A stretch of DNA of 64,000 nucleotides from a virus: positions 62,001 to 126,000 of the IMG/VR virus record IMGVR_UViG_3300021602_000003; one strand, 5' to 3'. How positions within the stretch are numbered: the stretch's first letter is position 1; the number at the start of each line of letters is the position of its first letter. Shown here piece by piece: positions 34,608-42,737 of the stretch. The translations under genes and the position numbers were made by a program. The notes beneath the pieces were generated by a model. It was not told the origin of the DNA. It saw only the letters and a program-made list of their open reading frames with translations, and did not search any database.

Positions 34608-36032
34608 ATGAAACTCTCAAAAAATATTATTTTAAATTCTGACTCGTATAAATATAGTCAGTTCAATCAGTACCCTAAAAATACCGAATATGTGTATTCT
34701 TACATTGAATCGCGTGGCGGTCAGTGGAACAAAACAGTCTTTTTCGGATTGCAGGCATTCATCAAGGAGTATTTGACTACTCCGATCACCAAGGAAGATA
34801 TCGATGTTGCTGAAGCCATTATCACTGCTCACGGTGAACCGTTTTATCGGGAAGGGTGGGAATATATTCTTACGGCGCACGAAGGTCGTCTTCCAGTCGT
34901 CATTAAAGCGGCCCCAGAAGGTTGTCTCATACCAACTAAGAACGTATTAGCCACAATTGAAAACACTGACCCGAAGTGCGGGTGGCTAACATCGTTTCTT
35001 GAGACTGCAATTCTTCGCGCAATTTGGTATCCGACTACTGTAGCAACAAATAGTTACGAATCGAAGAAAATTATACTCAACGCATTGGAGAAAACAGGTG
35101 ACCCCACTCTTATTGATTTTAAGCTACATGATTTTGGTGCTCGTGGTGTATCGAGCATGGAAAGTGCTGGTCTCGGGGCAGCAGCTCACCTCATTAATTT
35201 TATGGGCACTGATACTATTACTGGTCTACTCTACGCTCGGGAGTATTATGGTGCTGACATGGCAGGATTCAGTATCCCCGCAATGGAACACTCCACTGTT
35301 ACAAGTTGGGGACGCGAAGGTGAAGTAGATTCATATCGCAACATGTTGAAAACACATGGTAAGAAAGGTTCACCAATTGCGTTTGTTTCAGACTCGTACG
35401 ATATTTTTAATGCCTGCAAGCTGTGGGGCACTGAGTTGAAACAAGATGTAATTGATTCCGGTGCAGTAGTTGTAGTTCGCCCAGATTCGGGTGACCCGAG
35501 TGATGTGGTTGTCAAGTGCCTCTACATTTTAGAAAAATATTATGGTTCTGTGAAGAACGACAAGGGATTCCGTGTATTAAACAATGTCCGTGTTATCCAA
35601 GGTGATGGTATTGATCATGCTACAATTCGCAGCATTTTGTTCTGTATGGAAATTGCTGGATTCAGTGCAGACAATGTGGCATTCGGCCAAGGTGGTGCTC
35701 TGCTACAGCAAGTCAACCGTGACACCCTGAAGTTCGCCATGAAGTGTTCCGCAATCGGTATCAAAGAATGGTCGGAAAAATACGAACAAAATATTACAGT
35801 TTGGCGCGATGTGTTCAAGGATCCGATCACCGATCACGGCAAGGTCTCTAAGAAGGGTCGCGTGACTCTTTGGGAAAGTGGGGGCGAGTATGCTTCTGCC
35901 ATTGATGAACCACGCGGTTGGACTGACAGAGGGGTTGGCCCGTGGGTCGAAGCTCTTTCTGAAGTCTATCGTGACGGTGCCTTAATAAAAGAAATTACTT
36001 TTGACGAAGTTCGCGCTAACGCCAGGAGATAA
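34608..36032 (+). CDS. nadV: Nicotinamide phosphoribosyltransferase (NAMPT/NadV)
   Basis: Joins nicotinamide to PRPP to make NMN. The 474-residue protein has the family blocks SDSYKYSQFNQYP, YSYIESRGG, DFGARGVSSMESAGLG, MAGFSIPAMEHSTV and VVVRPDSGDP, which line the active site. Length matches human and bacterial NAMPT (about 490). Codon choice (CTC, CGC, GGT) is unlike the TTA/AGA-rich surroundings, which suggests acquisition. With the NMNAT-Nudix gene it forms a complete nicotinamide-to-NAD route, like that reported in phages that restore NAD after depletion by host defences. Confidence 0.95.
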   Translation: MKLSKNIILNSDSYKYSQFNQYPKNTEYVYSYIESRGGQWNKTVFFGLQAFIKEYLTTPITKEDIDVAEAIITAHGEPFYREGWEYILTAHEGRLPVVIKAAPEGCLIPTKNVLATIENTDPKCGWLTSFLETAILRAIWYPTTVATNSYESKKIILNALEKTGDPTLIDFKLHDFGARGVSSMESAGLGAAAHLINFMGTDTITGLLYAREYYGADMAGFSIPAMEHSTVTSWGREGEVDSYRNMLKTHGKKGSPIAFVSDSYDIFNACKLWGTELKQDVIDSGAVVVVRPDSGDPSDVVVKCLYILEKYYGSVKNDKGFRVLNNVRVIQGDGIDHATIRSILFCMEIAGFSADNVAFGQGGALLQQVNRDTLKFAMKCSAIGIKEWSEKYEQNITVWRDVFKDPITDHGKVSKKGRVTLWESGGEYASAIDEPRGWTDRGVGPWVEALSEVYRDGALIKEITFDEVRANARR

Positions 36033-36033
36033 T

Positions 36034-36219
36034 ATGAAAACATCACATCACCAGTTTGATCTTACACCGCAACTTAAGGAAGAGATGGAATTCTGGAAAA
36101 TGTGGCAGGAGAAGTTTGGTAAAGACTCAGCTATCGAACTTTCTTCTGGTTTGATTAGATATCTATGCGACCGCTGTAAAGAATATCGCAAGAAGATTGC
36201 TGAACTGGAGTCAGTATGA
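36034..36219 (+). CDS. Small protein after NAMPT
   Basis: A 61-residue charged helical protein (MKTSHHQFDLTPQLKEEMEF) from the ATG two bases after the NAMPT stop, with AGGAGA as ribosome site. Probably in the same transcript; function unknown. Confidence 0.6.
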   Translation: MKTSHHQFDLTPQLKEEMEFWKMWQEKFGKDSAIELSSGLIRYLCDRCKEYRKKIAELESV

Positions 36220-36309
36220 AGTATTCTGGATGAGTTGCACGGAATGTTCTCTTACAAGACTTCATCAACCCTGTGAAGCCTGTCCAAATTGGTCAGCGCA
36301 AAAACGAAG

Positions 36310-38109
36310 TTAACTTAGTTCGTCGTCCTCTAAGAATTTACTTAATTTACTTTCATATGTATCGACTAGATTCGATGCCTCGGCCTGTTGTCTTAATTGG
36401 GCTATCTTTTTAGCTAGTTCTTTCTTCATTAGAGGACTTCTGGAAGTCTCGGGATCCATTTGTATCCGTTGTAATTCTTTTTGGCGCGAGCGTAATGCCT
36501 CTCTGGTTAGCGGTTGTGCAACATCTTCTACCTTTACAGTATCCCCTCTCCACTCGTCTGTGGAGTCATCTAACACATCTTGATAACTCACATCGTTGGA
36601 AGGTGCTGAACGGTTTATGCCACCCATACCACCTTCGTTTACATCACCTATCATAGTTGCATAGTCGTCCATAGTAAGTGTTCTGCCTTCCTGGCTTAAC
36701 TCGATTAACTTCTCGGCCGCATTGTGCAGATCTAGGTCGGTTTTTGCGTCTTCTTTGGCATATTCCATGATCCGAATCAATAAAGGCACATCTACTGTTA
36801 CTGTGTCAGCGGGATTATTAATTTCATCGCCTTCCGCCACACCTTGCTCCGAGGGTAACACTTGTATGTCGCCACCTGGGAATACACAAACCATTTCACT
36901 GTCAGTCACCGTTTGTAGAGCCTTGTACCCTTTTGATTGCAGTAACCTGACATATTTGGCCAGTTTACGATAATCTCTGTCAAACAATGCGTCAATAATA
37001 TCTTCGTCTATATCCTCATCGTAGTCAACGAGGTATACGGGACTGGCATTAACTTTAGCGCGTGTTATCGCATCGCCGTATACCTCGGCGTGTTCTTTAT
37101 GAGGACTGAAAAATACACCGAATGGTGGTATTTTGAATTTGCTAATTAAATGTTCGCCACCGTGATACAGAACATCGGGTAGACTTGATGATGAGTCCTC
37201 AGTTAATCCATCTGCTTCCGCCACGCCTTGCTCGCCGAATCGTTGACGATAGTCATTAGACTTCATCGAAGATCTTGTACCTATAACCGAATTACCTTCG
37301 CCACTTAATAATAGGTCGTACATTAATTTAATAACTTTTGTCGGGCTATTCATTCTTTCTAACGAATTTTTGAACCATTCGATCTTCTCCGGCTTCATCG
37401 GCTTAATGCTAGGTTTACTAATTAAGTTCATCGCTTGAACTTTTAATGTATGAAGATCTCTAATTTGTTCGAGGCGTTTTAAGTCTTCTATGCTAAAATT
37501 ATAATCTACCTTCCCTTCCTCAACATCTTGCTGTGCTGCCACATTCTGCGCTGACCTTCTTTCGAAGTTATCACCCATATGTTTTGTAGATTTTATAATC
37601 TTACCATAAACTCGATCTTCCTCCCCTGTGTCGCCTCTTGCTTTTGCAGCATCCATCTGCGGTCCAAGTTTTTCCTTCTGCCATTTATTGATAACTGTAT
37701 CTGATATCTCGTTTAACTCGTCTTCCATAATTTCGTCATCCTCGTCGGCAAGTTTTTCTATCACTATAACATTTCCAATAGATGTCTTCATCATTCTACC
37801 ATCGACCAATTGAAATAAGACTATATCACCACTAACTTTCTTAACCTTACCTTCCATCTTTGTTTTTCTAGTTCGAATATTATCGCCCGGCTCAGGCATA
37901 TCAGGAGATTCTTCTATAGATGATAGTTCGTCCCTTCGTCTTTGCTCTGACCGATCCTGCTCTCTGTGCCACTCGTCGTTACCGGGATTCTTTCTTGGTG
38001 CAGGCGGCGCAGCCTTTAGATGTTTCTTCGATTGTAAGTACTTAGTGACTCTTTCGGCAGCTTCATCTCCCGTTGGAATACTATTTTCTGTGACATGTGA
38101 TAACTTCAT
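36310..38109 (-). CDS. Modular virion-type protein with ADP-ribosyltransferase-like segment
   Basis: The 599-residue protein is built of modules. A KOW/SH3-like segment (EPGDNIRTRKTK to VIVIEKL, about 73-120) is followed by helical regions. An ADP-ribosyltransferase-like block covers residues 311-415 (DVLYHGGEHLISKF, FGVFFSP, HAEVYGD, then SPVYLVDYDED and SEMVCVF). It is framed by two EQGVAE peptides at 293-298 and 421-426. A third module at 430-490 and a Lys/Glu-rich tail complete it. The start is the ATG at 38109, with a late motif 24 bases upstream; the longer frame to 38163 reads through the promoter region. Likely an internal or injected head protein; the enzymatic role is inferred from motif order only. 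Confidence 0.6.
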   Translation of the reverse strand: MKLSHVTENSIPTGDEAAERVTKYLQSKKHLKAAPPAPRKNPGNDEWHREQDRSEQRRRDELSSIEESPDMPEPGDNIRTRKTKMEGKVKKVSGDIVLFQLVDGRMMKTSIGNVIVIEKLADEDDEIMEDELNEISDTVINKWQKEKLGPQMDAAKARGDTGEEDRVYGKIIKSTKHMGDNFERRSAQNVAAQQDVEEGKVDYNFSIEDLKRLEQIRDLHTLKVQAMNLISKPSIKPMKPEKIEWFKNSLERMNSPTKVIKLMYDLLLSGEGNSVIGTRSSMKSNDYRQRFGEQGVAEADGLTEDSSSSLPDVLYHGGEHLISKFKIPPFGVFFSPHKEHAEVYGDAITRAKVNASPVYLVDYDEDIDEDIIDALFDRDYRKLAKYVRLLQSKGYKALQTVTDSEMVCVFPGGDIQVLPSEQGVAEGDEINNPADTVTVDVPLLIRIMEYAKEDAKTDLDLHNAAEKLIELSQEGRTLTMDDYATMIGDVNEGGMGGINRSAPSNDVSYQDVLDDSTDEWRGDTVKVEDVAQPLTREALRSRQKELQRIQMDPETSRSPLMKKELAKKIAQLRQQAEASNLVDTYESKLSKFLEDDELS

Positions 38110-38132
38110 AAGAAACCCTTTTTCATTTACAT

Positions 38133-38140
38133 TATTTATC
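38133..38140 (-). promoter_or_regulatory. Late promoter motif for the minus-strand gene
   Basis: Reads GATAAATA on the minus strand, 24 bases before the ATG at 38109. It is divergent from the sigma-70 promoter at 38154. Confidence 0.6.
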
Positions 38141-38153
38141 CGTAATTTTTGAT

Positions 38154-38183
38154 TTGACTTCACAATGTACTTTATGCTATAAT
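38154..38183 (+). promoter_or_regulatory. Sigma-70 promoter of the lysin gene
   Basis: TTGACT, 18-base spacer, consensus TATAAT. A leader of about 50 bases ends in AGGAGAGA before the ATG at 38239. Confidence 0.8.
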
Positions 38184-38238
38184 ATTATTGCTAAATAACT
38201 ATCCCTTGTGAGTTTAGAGGGAGCATTAGGAGAGAAGA

Positions 38239-38778
38239 ATGATAACAGCAAAGTTACTTCTCGCTTATCTCATTAGTACAGCTAACATCGTCGGTATAGA
38301 CGTTGACACATCTAAGGTAGACCCCGAACAAGCGTATTGCTTGGCAGAGAATATCTATTATGAAGCAAGAAATGAAGATATCCGAGGTCAATTTGCAGTT
38401 GCTTCTGTTACCTTAAATCGCGCCAATGATGGGCGATTTCCGGATACTGTTTGTGCAGTGGTTAAACAAACCGCTGTATCAAGAATCAGTAAACGACTTG
38501 TCTGTGCGTTTTCCTGGTATTGCGAAAATGACAAGAAAGGTAGAGAAATACCTGTGAGAAATAAAGATGGAACAGTTAATCAACGAGTAGTAGATCAATT
38601 CCAAGTTGCCAGTATTGTAGCGATTACTGTGCTTGGAGGTAATGTGGATGATAATACAAATGGGGCAACTCATTTCCATAATCCACATACAAGTAATCCT
38701 GCTTGGAAACACGAGTTGATTAAAACAATGTCAGTTGGAAATCACGATTTTTATAAATTATATCCAGCAAAAGAATAG
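38239..38778 (+). CDS. SleB-type cell-wall hydrolase (putative endolysin)
   Basis: The 179-residue protein matches the SleB/CwlJ hydrolase domain: CLAENIYYEARNED with the catalytic-type Glu, GQFAVASVTLNRA, FPDTVCAVV, AFSWYCEN, and NGATHFHNPHTSNPAWK near the end. The first 18 residues (MITAKLLLAYLISTANIV) are hydrophobic and could be a signal or signal-anchor, allowing export without a holin. It probably degrades host peptidoglycan at lysis. The sigma-70 promoter is unusual for a purely late function. Confidence 0.85.
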   Translation: MITAKLLLAYLISTANIVGIDVDTSKVDPEQAYCLAENIYYEARNEDIRGQFAVASVTLNRANDGRFPDTVCAVVKQTAVSRISKRLVCAFSWYCENDKKGREIPVRNKDGTVNQRVVDQFQVASIVAITVLGGNVDDNTNGATHFHNPHTSNPAWKHELIKTMSVGNHDFYKLYPAKE

Positions 38779-38802
38779 GAAAGGGGCTTCCCCTTATTTA
38801 AC

Positions 38803-39048
38803 ATGTCGTTTAGTAGTAATTGGCGTCTTGAACCGGGATTAAAAGCTTATATAGCATATAAGAAGAGATTTGCATTCTTGCCAACTAAATGTGTGGAAGG
38901 CGAACATGTGTGGTTCAAGAATTATTATAAAAAATATGAAATATGGGGTTCCGACGGCCCGGCCGAATTAGGTATGGGTCACATCGATTTCATAGAGAAC
39001 ATAACCGAAGCAGATTATATTGTTAGAAGATTAACCGAAGGCTTTTGA
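38803..39048 (+). CDS. Small hypothetical protein
   Basis: Unknown; 81 residues, rich in aromatic and basic residues (FKNYYKKYEIWGSDGPAELG). The frame ends inside the -35 box of the thyX promoter. Confidence 0.5.
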   Translation: MSFSSNWRLEPGLKAYIAYKKRFAFLPTKCVEGEHVWFKNYYKKYEIWGSDGPAELGMGHIDFIENITEADYIVRRLTEGF

Positions 39049-39073
39049 CTTTCGATAGATTTTCGTATACAAT
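39045..39073 (+). promoter_or_regulatory. Sigma-70 promoter of thyX
   Basis: TTGACT, 17-base spacer, TACAAT at 39068-39073. AGGAGAAG precedes the ATG at 39093. Confidence 0.7.
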
Positions 39074-39092
39074 TTGCATATCAGGAGAAGAT

Positions 39093-39779
39093 ATGCAAGA
39101 TAATATTATTAAAGTTTTAGATCATGGCCATGTACGATTGGTCGAAAGCATGGGTAGCGACTTATCCATTGTGCGTAATGCTAGAGTATCCTACGATGCA
39201 GAATGGCGAGCAGGTGATGACGATGGCAAAGATGCCAAATTGCTCCATTACTTGTTAAAAAATAAACATACTAGCCCGTTTGAATCTTGTGTTTTTACAT
39301 TTGACGTAAAAGCACCCATCTTTGTATTTAGACAATGGCATAGACATCGTACTTGGAGTTTTAATGAAATTTCTGCTCGTTATGCAGAGCTGCCAGAAGA
39401 ATTCTACGTTCCGGAACTGGCTCAAATTACCACTCAGTCATCATCTAATAAGCAGATGCGTACAGAAGAACAACACCGGGATGCAGAAGGCGTGGCTGAA
39501 ATCATTAGATCATCTAGCGAGGCTTCTTTCAGTCATTATCACAAGCTAATATTAAATGGTTGCCCTCGTGAGTTAGCACGTTCGGTACTACCGGTAGGAA
39601 CATATAGTCATATGTTTGCTACTTGCGATTTACATAACTTATTTCACTTCCTTAAACTTAGATTACATTCACACGCACAATACGAAATTCGTGTTTATGC
39701 TGAAGCAATGTTAAAATTAATCGAACCTGTCGTTCCAATTTCTACTGCCGCTTTTAGAGAACACATCTTAGGTGTTTAG
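39093..39779 (+). CDS. thyX: Flavin-dependent thymidylate synthase
   Basis: Makes dTMP from dUMP using FAD and methylene-tetrahydrofolate. The signature RHRTWSFNEISARY matches RHRxxSxNExSxRY. The C-terminal LKLRLHSHAQYEIRVYAEAM carries the conserved substrate-binding residues. The ATG at 39093 after AGGAG gives 228 residues; the longer frame begins in the promoter. It works with NrdJ and dCMP deaminase in dTTP supply. Confidence 0.95.
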   Translation: MQDNIIKVLDHGHVRLVESMGSDLSIVRNARVSYDAEWRAGDDDGKDAKLLHYLLKNKHTSPFESCVFTFDVKAPIFVFRQWHRHRTWSFNEISARYAELPEEFYVPELAQITTQSSSNKQMRTEEQHRDAEGVAEIIRSSSEASFSHYHKLILNGCPRELARSVLPVGTYSHMFATCDLHNLFHFLKLRLHSHAQYEIRVYAEAMLKLIEPVVPISTAAFREHILGV

Positions 39780-39786
39780 ATAAATA
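39779..39786 (+). promoter_or_regulatory. Late promoter motif GATAAATA
   Basis: Overlaps the thyX stop and lies 59 bases before folE. folE is not a virion gene, so its use is uncertain. Confidence 0.4.
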
Positions 39787-39845
39787 ACTATGCTACACAA
39801 TGGTAGCACAAATCAAAAACAAACCATCACAAAGGAAGGTTATCA

Positions 39846-40529
39846 ATGTCATATAATAAAACAAAATGCGACCCGGGATTGGGTCAGGAAGTACACGAGC
39901 ATCTAGTTAGAATGGGTGTCGAAACACCCTGCGAATCTGATTTTATGGATCGTAAAGAAAAAATAGAAAAGATCGAACATCATTTCGCTGCTATCATGGA
40001 AACGCTAGGGCTAGACCTGAGCGATGATAGTTTAGAAGAAACACCTAAGCGTGTCGCTAAAATGTATGTAAACGAAATCTTCTGGGGTCTTGACTACGAA
40101 GCATTTCCTAAATGCACCACTGTAGATAATAAAATGAAATACGACGAAATGGTCGTTGAAAGGAATATCAATGTACAATCTAACTGCGAACATCACTTTG
40201 TTGTTATTGATGGTGTTGCAACGGTCGGTTATATTCCTAAGCAAAAGGTACTGGGCCTTAGTAAGATTAATCGGATCGTTGAGTACTTTAGTAAGAGGCC
40301 GCAAATCCAAGAGCGACTAACTGAGCAGATTTATCATGCACTACAATATATTCTTGAAACAGATAATATCGGAGTAGTTATTCATGCTCAACATTTTTGT
40401 GTTAAGAGTCGTGGCGTGGAAGATGTGGGATCGAGTACTGTAACAAGTAAATTGGGCGGGTGTTTTAAAGATGAATCGCACGTTCGTTCTGAATTTATGA
40501 GATTAGTGCCGGTAGATTCACGGAGATAA
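39846..40529 (+). CDS. folE: GTP cyclohydrolase I
   Basis: Opens GTP to dihydroneopterin triphosphate, the first step of folate and of 7-deazaguanine synthesis. Zinc ligands are seen in SNCEHHFVV and HAQHFCVKSRG; the SSTVTSKLGGCF block is typical. Residues 1-35 form a family-atypical N-terminal extension. QueD two genes downstream uses its product, which points to the 7-deazaguanine (preQ0) branch; QueE, QueC and a DNA transglycosylase were not seen in this window. Confidence 0.93.
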   Translation: MSYNKTKCDPGLGQEVHEHLVRMGVETPCESDFMDRKEKIEKIEHHFAAIMETLGLDLSDDSLEETPKRVAKMYVNEIFWGLDYEAFPKCTTVDNKMKYDEMVVERNINVQSNCEHHFVVIDGVATVGYIPKQKVLGLSKINRIVEYFSKRPQIQERLTEQIYHALQYILETDNIGVVIHAQHFCVKSRGVEDVGSSTVTSKLGGCFKDESHVRSEFMRLVPVDSRR

Positions 40530-40540
40530 GGATATCTTAT

Positions 40541-41008
40541 ATGATCTTTAATAAAAGTAAAGAACTAAAAGGTATGAAGGTAGGGATTGTTTTCTCTACC
40601 TTCGATTTACTACATGCTGGACATATAGCAATGTTGAGCGAAGCTAAAAATCATTGCGACTATTTAATAGCAGGATTGCAGACAGATCCGACAATCGACA
40701 GGCCAGGAATTAAGAACAAGCCTGTCCAGAGTATTGTAGAAAGACAAATACAACTTGCCACAAATAGAAATGTAGACGAAGTAGTTGTATATGAAACTGA
40801 AAAAGATCTAGAAGACTTATTGTTAATTTTACCAGTTAATGTAAGAATACTAGGTGTAGAGTATAAAGATATATCCTTTACTGGAAAAGATATATGTCGT
40901 AACCGAAATATTGAAATAGTATATAACGGACGCGATCATAGTTTTAGTTCCAGTAATCTACGAAAGCGTGTGGCAGATTCTGAAAATTGTAAGGAGAAAC
41001 TACTATGA
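40541..41008 (+). CDS. Cytidylyltransferase-like nucleotidyltransferase
   Basis: The 155-residue enzyme has the nucleotidyltransferase site STFDLLHAGHIAML (HxGH) and the late SSSNLRKRV motif, as in glycerol-3-phosphate cytidylyltransferases. It activates a phosphorylated small molecule, whose identity cannot be read from sequence. Between folE and queD it may belong to a nucleotide or envelope modification pathway. Confidence 0.75.
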   Translation: MIFNKSKELKGMKVGIVFSTFDLLHAGHIAMLSEAKNHCDYLIAGLQTDPTIDRPGIKNKPVQSIVERQIQLATNRNVDEVVVYETEKDLEDLLLILPVNVRILGVEYKDISFTGKDICRNRNIEIVYNGRDHSFSSSNLRKRVADSENCKEKLL

Positions 41009-41163
41009 TTGCATTACTCTTAATAATACTCGCATTAAATCTGTGCATTGTTCTCAGATTAGCAATAGTATATGGAAGAATCATTGAATCGAATTGTACA
41101 CACGATTGTGATCAAGGCAGGAATTGTACCTGCTGTAATAAAGACGAAAAAGAGGCATTATGA
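41005..41163 (+). CDS. 52-residue membrane protein with Cys-rich tail
   Basis: The short frame is tied by ATGA overlaps to the gene before and to queD after it. One hydrophobic segment (MIALLLIILALNLCIVLRLA) is followed by a tail with CTHDCDQGRNCTCC, five cysteines and one histidine that could hold a metal. A GGAG site precedes the ATG. Function unknown. Confidence 0.6.
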   Translation: MIALLLIILALNLCIVLRLAIVYGRIIESNCTHDCDQGRNCTCCNKDEKEAL

Positions 41164-41636
41164 CAAAATATATTTCAACTAAAACATATAAACAAATTGG
41201 GCCAGTAGCTTATAGACAATGGCGATCAGATTCCCATTGCAATCTTATTCATGGATATGCACTATCTTTTCATTTAGAATTTGAATCAGACACTCTAGAT
41301 GCTCGTAATTGGGTATTTGATTTCGGCGGATTAAAACCACTTAAGGGTGTATTGGAAGATTGGTTTGATCATACATTACTTGTAGCGCAGGATGACCCGA
41401 TGAAAGAAGAATTGCTTCATCTTGGTCAATTAAGATTGGCAAAGATTACTGTAGTAGAAAAAACAGGCTGCGAAGGTCTTGCCGATTTTATTTATGAGTA
41501 CATAAACACAATTTTTCTGCCCAATTGCGGTTCAGCAGAGGCAGAACGAGTTTGGTGCTGTAAGGTGGAAGTAAGAGAAACAGATGCTAATATGGCTATG
41601 AGAGTAGGACACAGGGAAGACAAGGAGTTCGAATAA
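41160..41636 (+). CDS. queD: 6-carboxytetrahydropterin synthase-like (QueD/PTPS)
   Basis: Belongs to the QueD/6-pyruvoyl-tetrahydropterin synthase family acting on the FolE product. His26 and His31 in SHCNLIHGYAL correspond to zinc ligands, WVFDFGGLK and FDHTLLV carry the substrate and His motifs, and KVEVRETDAN the terminal Glu. The usual HGH zinc motif is HGY here, so one ligand may be replaced. With FolE it suggests part of a 7-deazaguanine pathway for base modification. Confidence 0.8.
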   Translation: MTKYISTKTYKQIGPVAYRQWRSDSHCNLIHGYALSFHLEFESDTLDARNWVFDFGGLKPLKGVLEDWFDHTLLVAQDDPMKEELLHLGQLRLAKITVVEKTGCEGLADFIYEYINTIFLPNCGSAEAERVWCCKVEVRETDANMAMRVGHREDKEFE

Positions 41637-41657
41637 TAATATATGTGATTATTTAGT

Positions 41658-41665
41658 GATAAATA
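41658..41665 (+). promoter_or_regulatory. Late promoter motif GATAAATA
   Basis: Ends four bases before the ATG at 41670; no ribosome site fits between. Confidence 0.45.
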
Positions 41666-41669
41666 TTAG

Positions 41670-42737
41670 ATGATATTTGCACTATTAACTTTATTCTCTG
41701 CTTTATCGCTTGCAGCGGTAGCTGGCTGGTTCTCTATAGTAGGTATTATGTCTATTTATGCAGGTGCGCCAATGCACGCCGCATTTGTAATGGGTGTAGT
41801 TTTAGAGTTCGCTAAATTAGTTACAGTAAGTTGGATATATAGGAATTGGCCCGAAGCTAAATGGAAATTGCGAGGCCCCCTTATATATTCCATCGCTGCA
41901 CTAATGCTAATAACAAGCATTTCCGTATTTGGCTTTTTAACGAAAAGCCATTTAGAACAAGGTGCTGCTACCATAGATAATTCTGCTAAGGTAGAAAGAT
42001 TAGACCAGCAGATAGCAAGAGAAAAATCTGTTATAGCGGATGATGAAAAAGTTATCACACAGTTAGATACAACAGTTAATTCTTATCTAGGTAAAGATAA
42101 TGCAGATAGGGCGGTAGTAATACGCCGTTCACAAGCTTCGCAGCGTAAACAATTGCGCGGAGATATAGAATCTGCTCACAAAAAGATAGATGGATATAGT
42201 GACGAGAAGTTTAAATTACAATCCGAAGTTAGAGCACTTAAATTAGAAGTTGGCCCCATTAGGTATATTGCCGAGTTATTTTATAGTAGCAGTGGCGATG
42301 AAACTAAAAATATTGAAGCGGCAGTAAAATTATTTACATTACTGATTGTATCGACATTAGATCCTTTAGCAGTTATACTATTAATTGCCGCTAACCATAC
42401 CTTACTGCGACTCCAAAATGAGAAAAGTAAAAAGAAAGAAACGGATCCGGTTGATGGGCCGCAAATTACTATCCCCGATGACAAAGAGCAAGTTGAAGAC
42501 TCTCCGCATATCGAAGAAAGCAGGAGCAGCGAACCCGACCAGCGTGTGGATTTTTCTGGAATACCTCTTCATGCAGTCGAAGAAGAAGCCAAGATACATG
42601 ATTCAGTACCTGAAGAAATTGTGGAATTATTAGATAATAGAATAGAAAAATCAGACGAAGTTAAACATACTCCAAAAAAGTATCCCACCGCGTTGAGTTG
42701 GTTGGCAGAATTTAGAAAGTCAAAAAATAATGGATAA
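41670..42737 (+). CDS. Polytopic membrane protein with coiled coil
   Basis: The 355-residue protein has hydrophobic segments near 1-25, 30-50, 70-92 and 215-245. A long charged coiled coil lies between the last two (KVERLDQQIAREKSVIADDEK onward), and a Glu-rich cytoplasmic-type tail follows. It may act in the inner membrane, for example in superinfection exclusion or lysis timing, but nothing in the sequence proves it. It overlaps clpX by eight bases. Confidence 0.6.
   Translation: MIFALLTLFSALSLAAVAGWFSIVGIMSIYAGAPMHAAFVMGVVLEFAKLVTVSWIYRNWPEAKWKLRGPLIYSIAALMLITSISVFGFLTKSHLEQGAATIDNSAKVERLDQQIAREKSVIADDEKVITQLDTTVNSYLGKDNADRAVVIRRSQASQRKQLRGDIESAHKKIDGYSDEKFKLQSEVRALKLEVGPIRYIAELFYSSSGDETKNIEAAVKLFTLLIVSTLDPLAVILLIAANHTLLRLQNEKSKKKETDPVDGPQITIPDDKEQVEDSPHIEESRSSEPDQRVDFSGIPLHAVEEEAKIHDSVPEEIVELLDNRIEKSDEVKHTPKKYPTALSWLAEFRKSKNNG

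Noticed and set aside
38110-38163. Longer N-terminus for the minus-strand modular protein
   Set aside because: It would read through the late promoter motif and the divergent promoter region.
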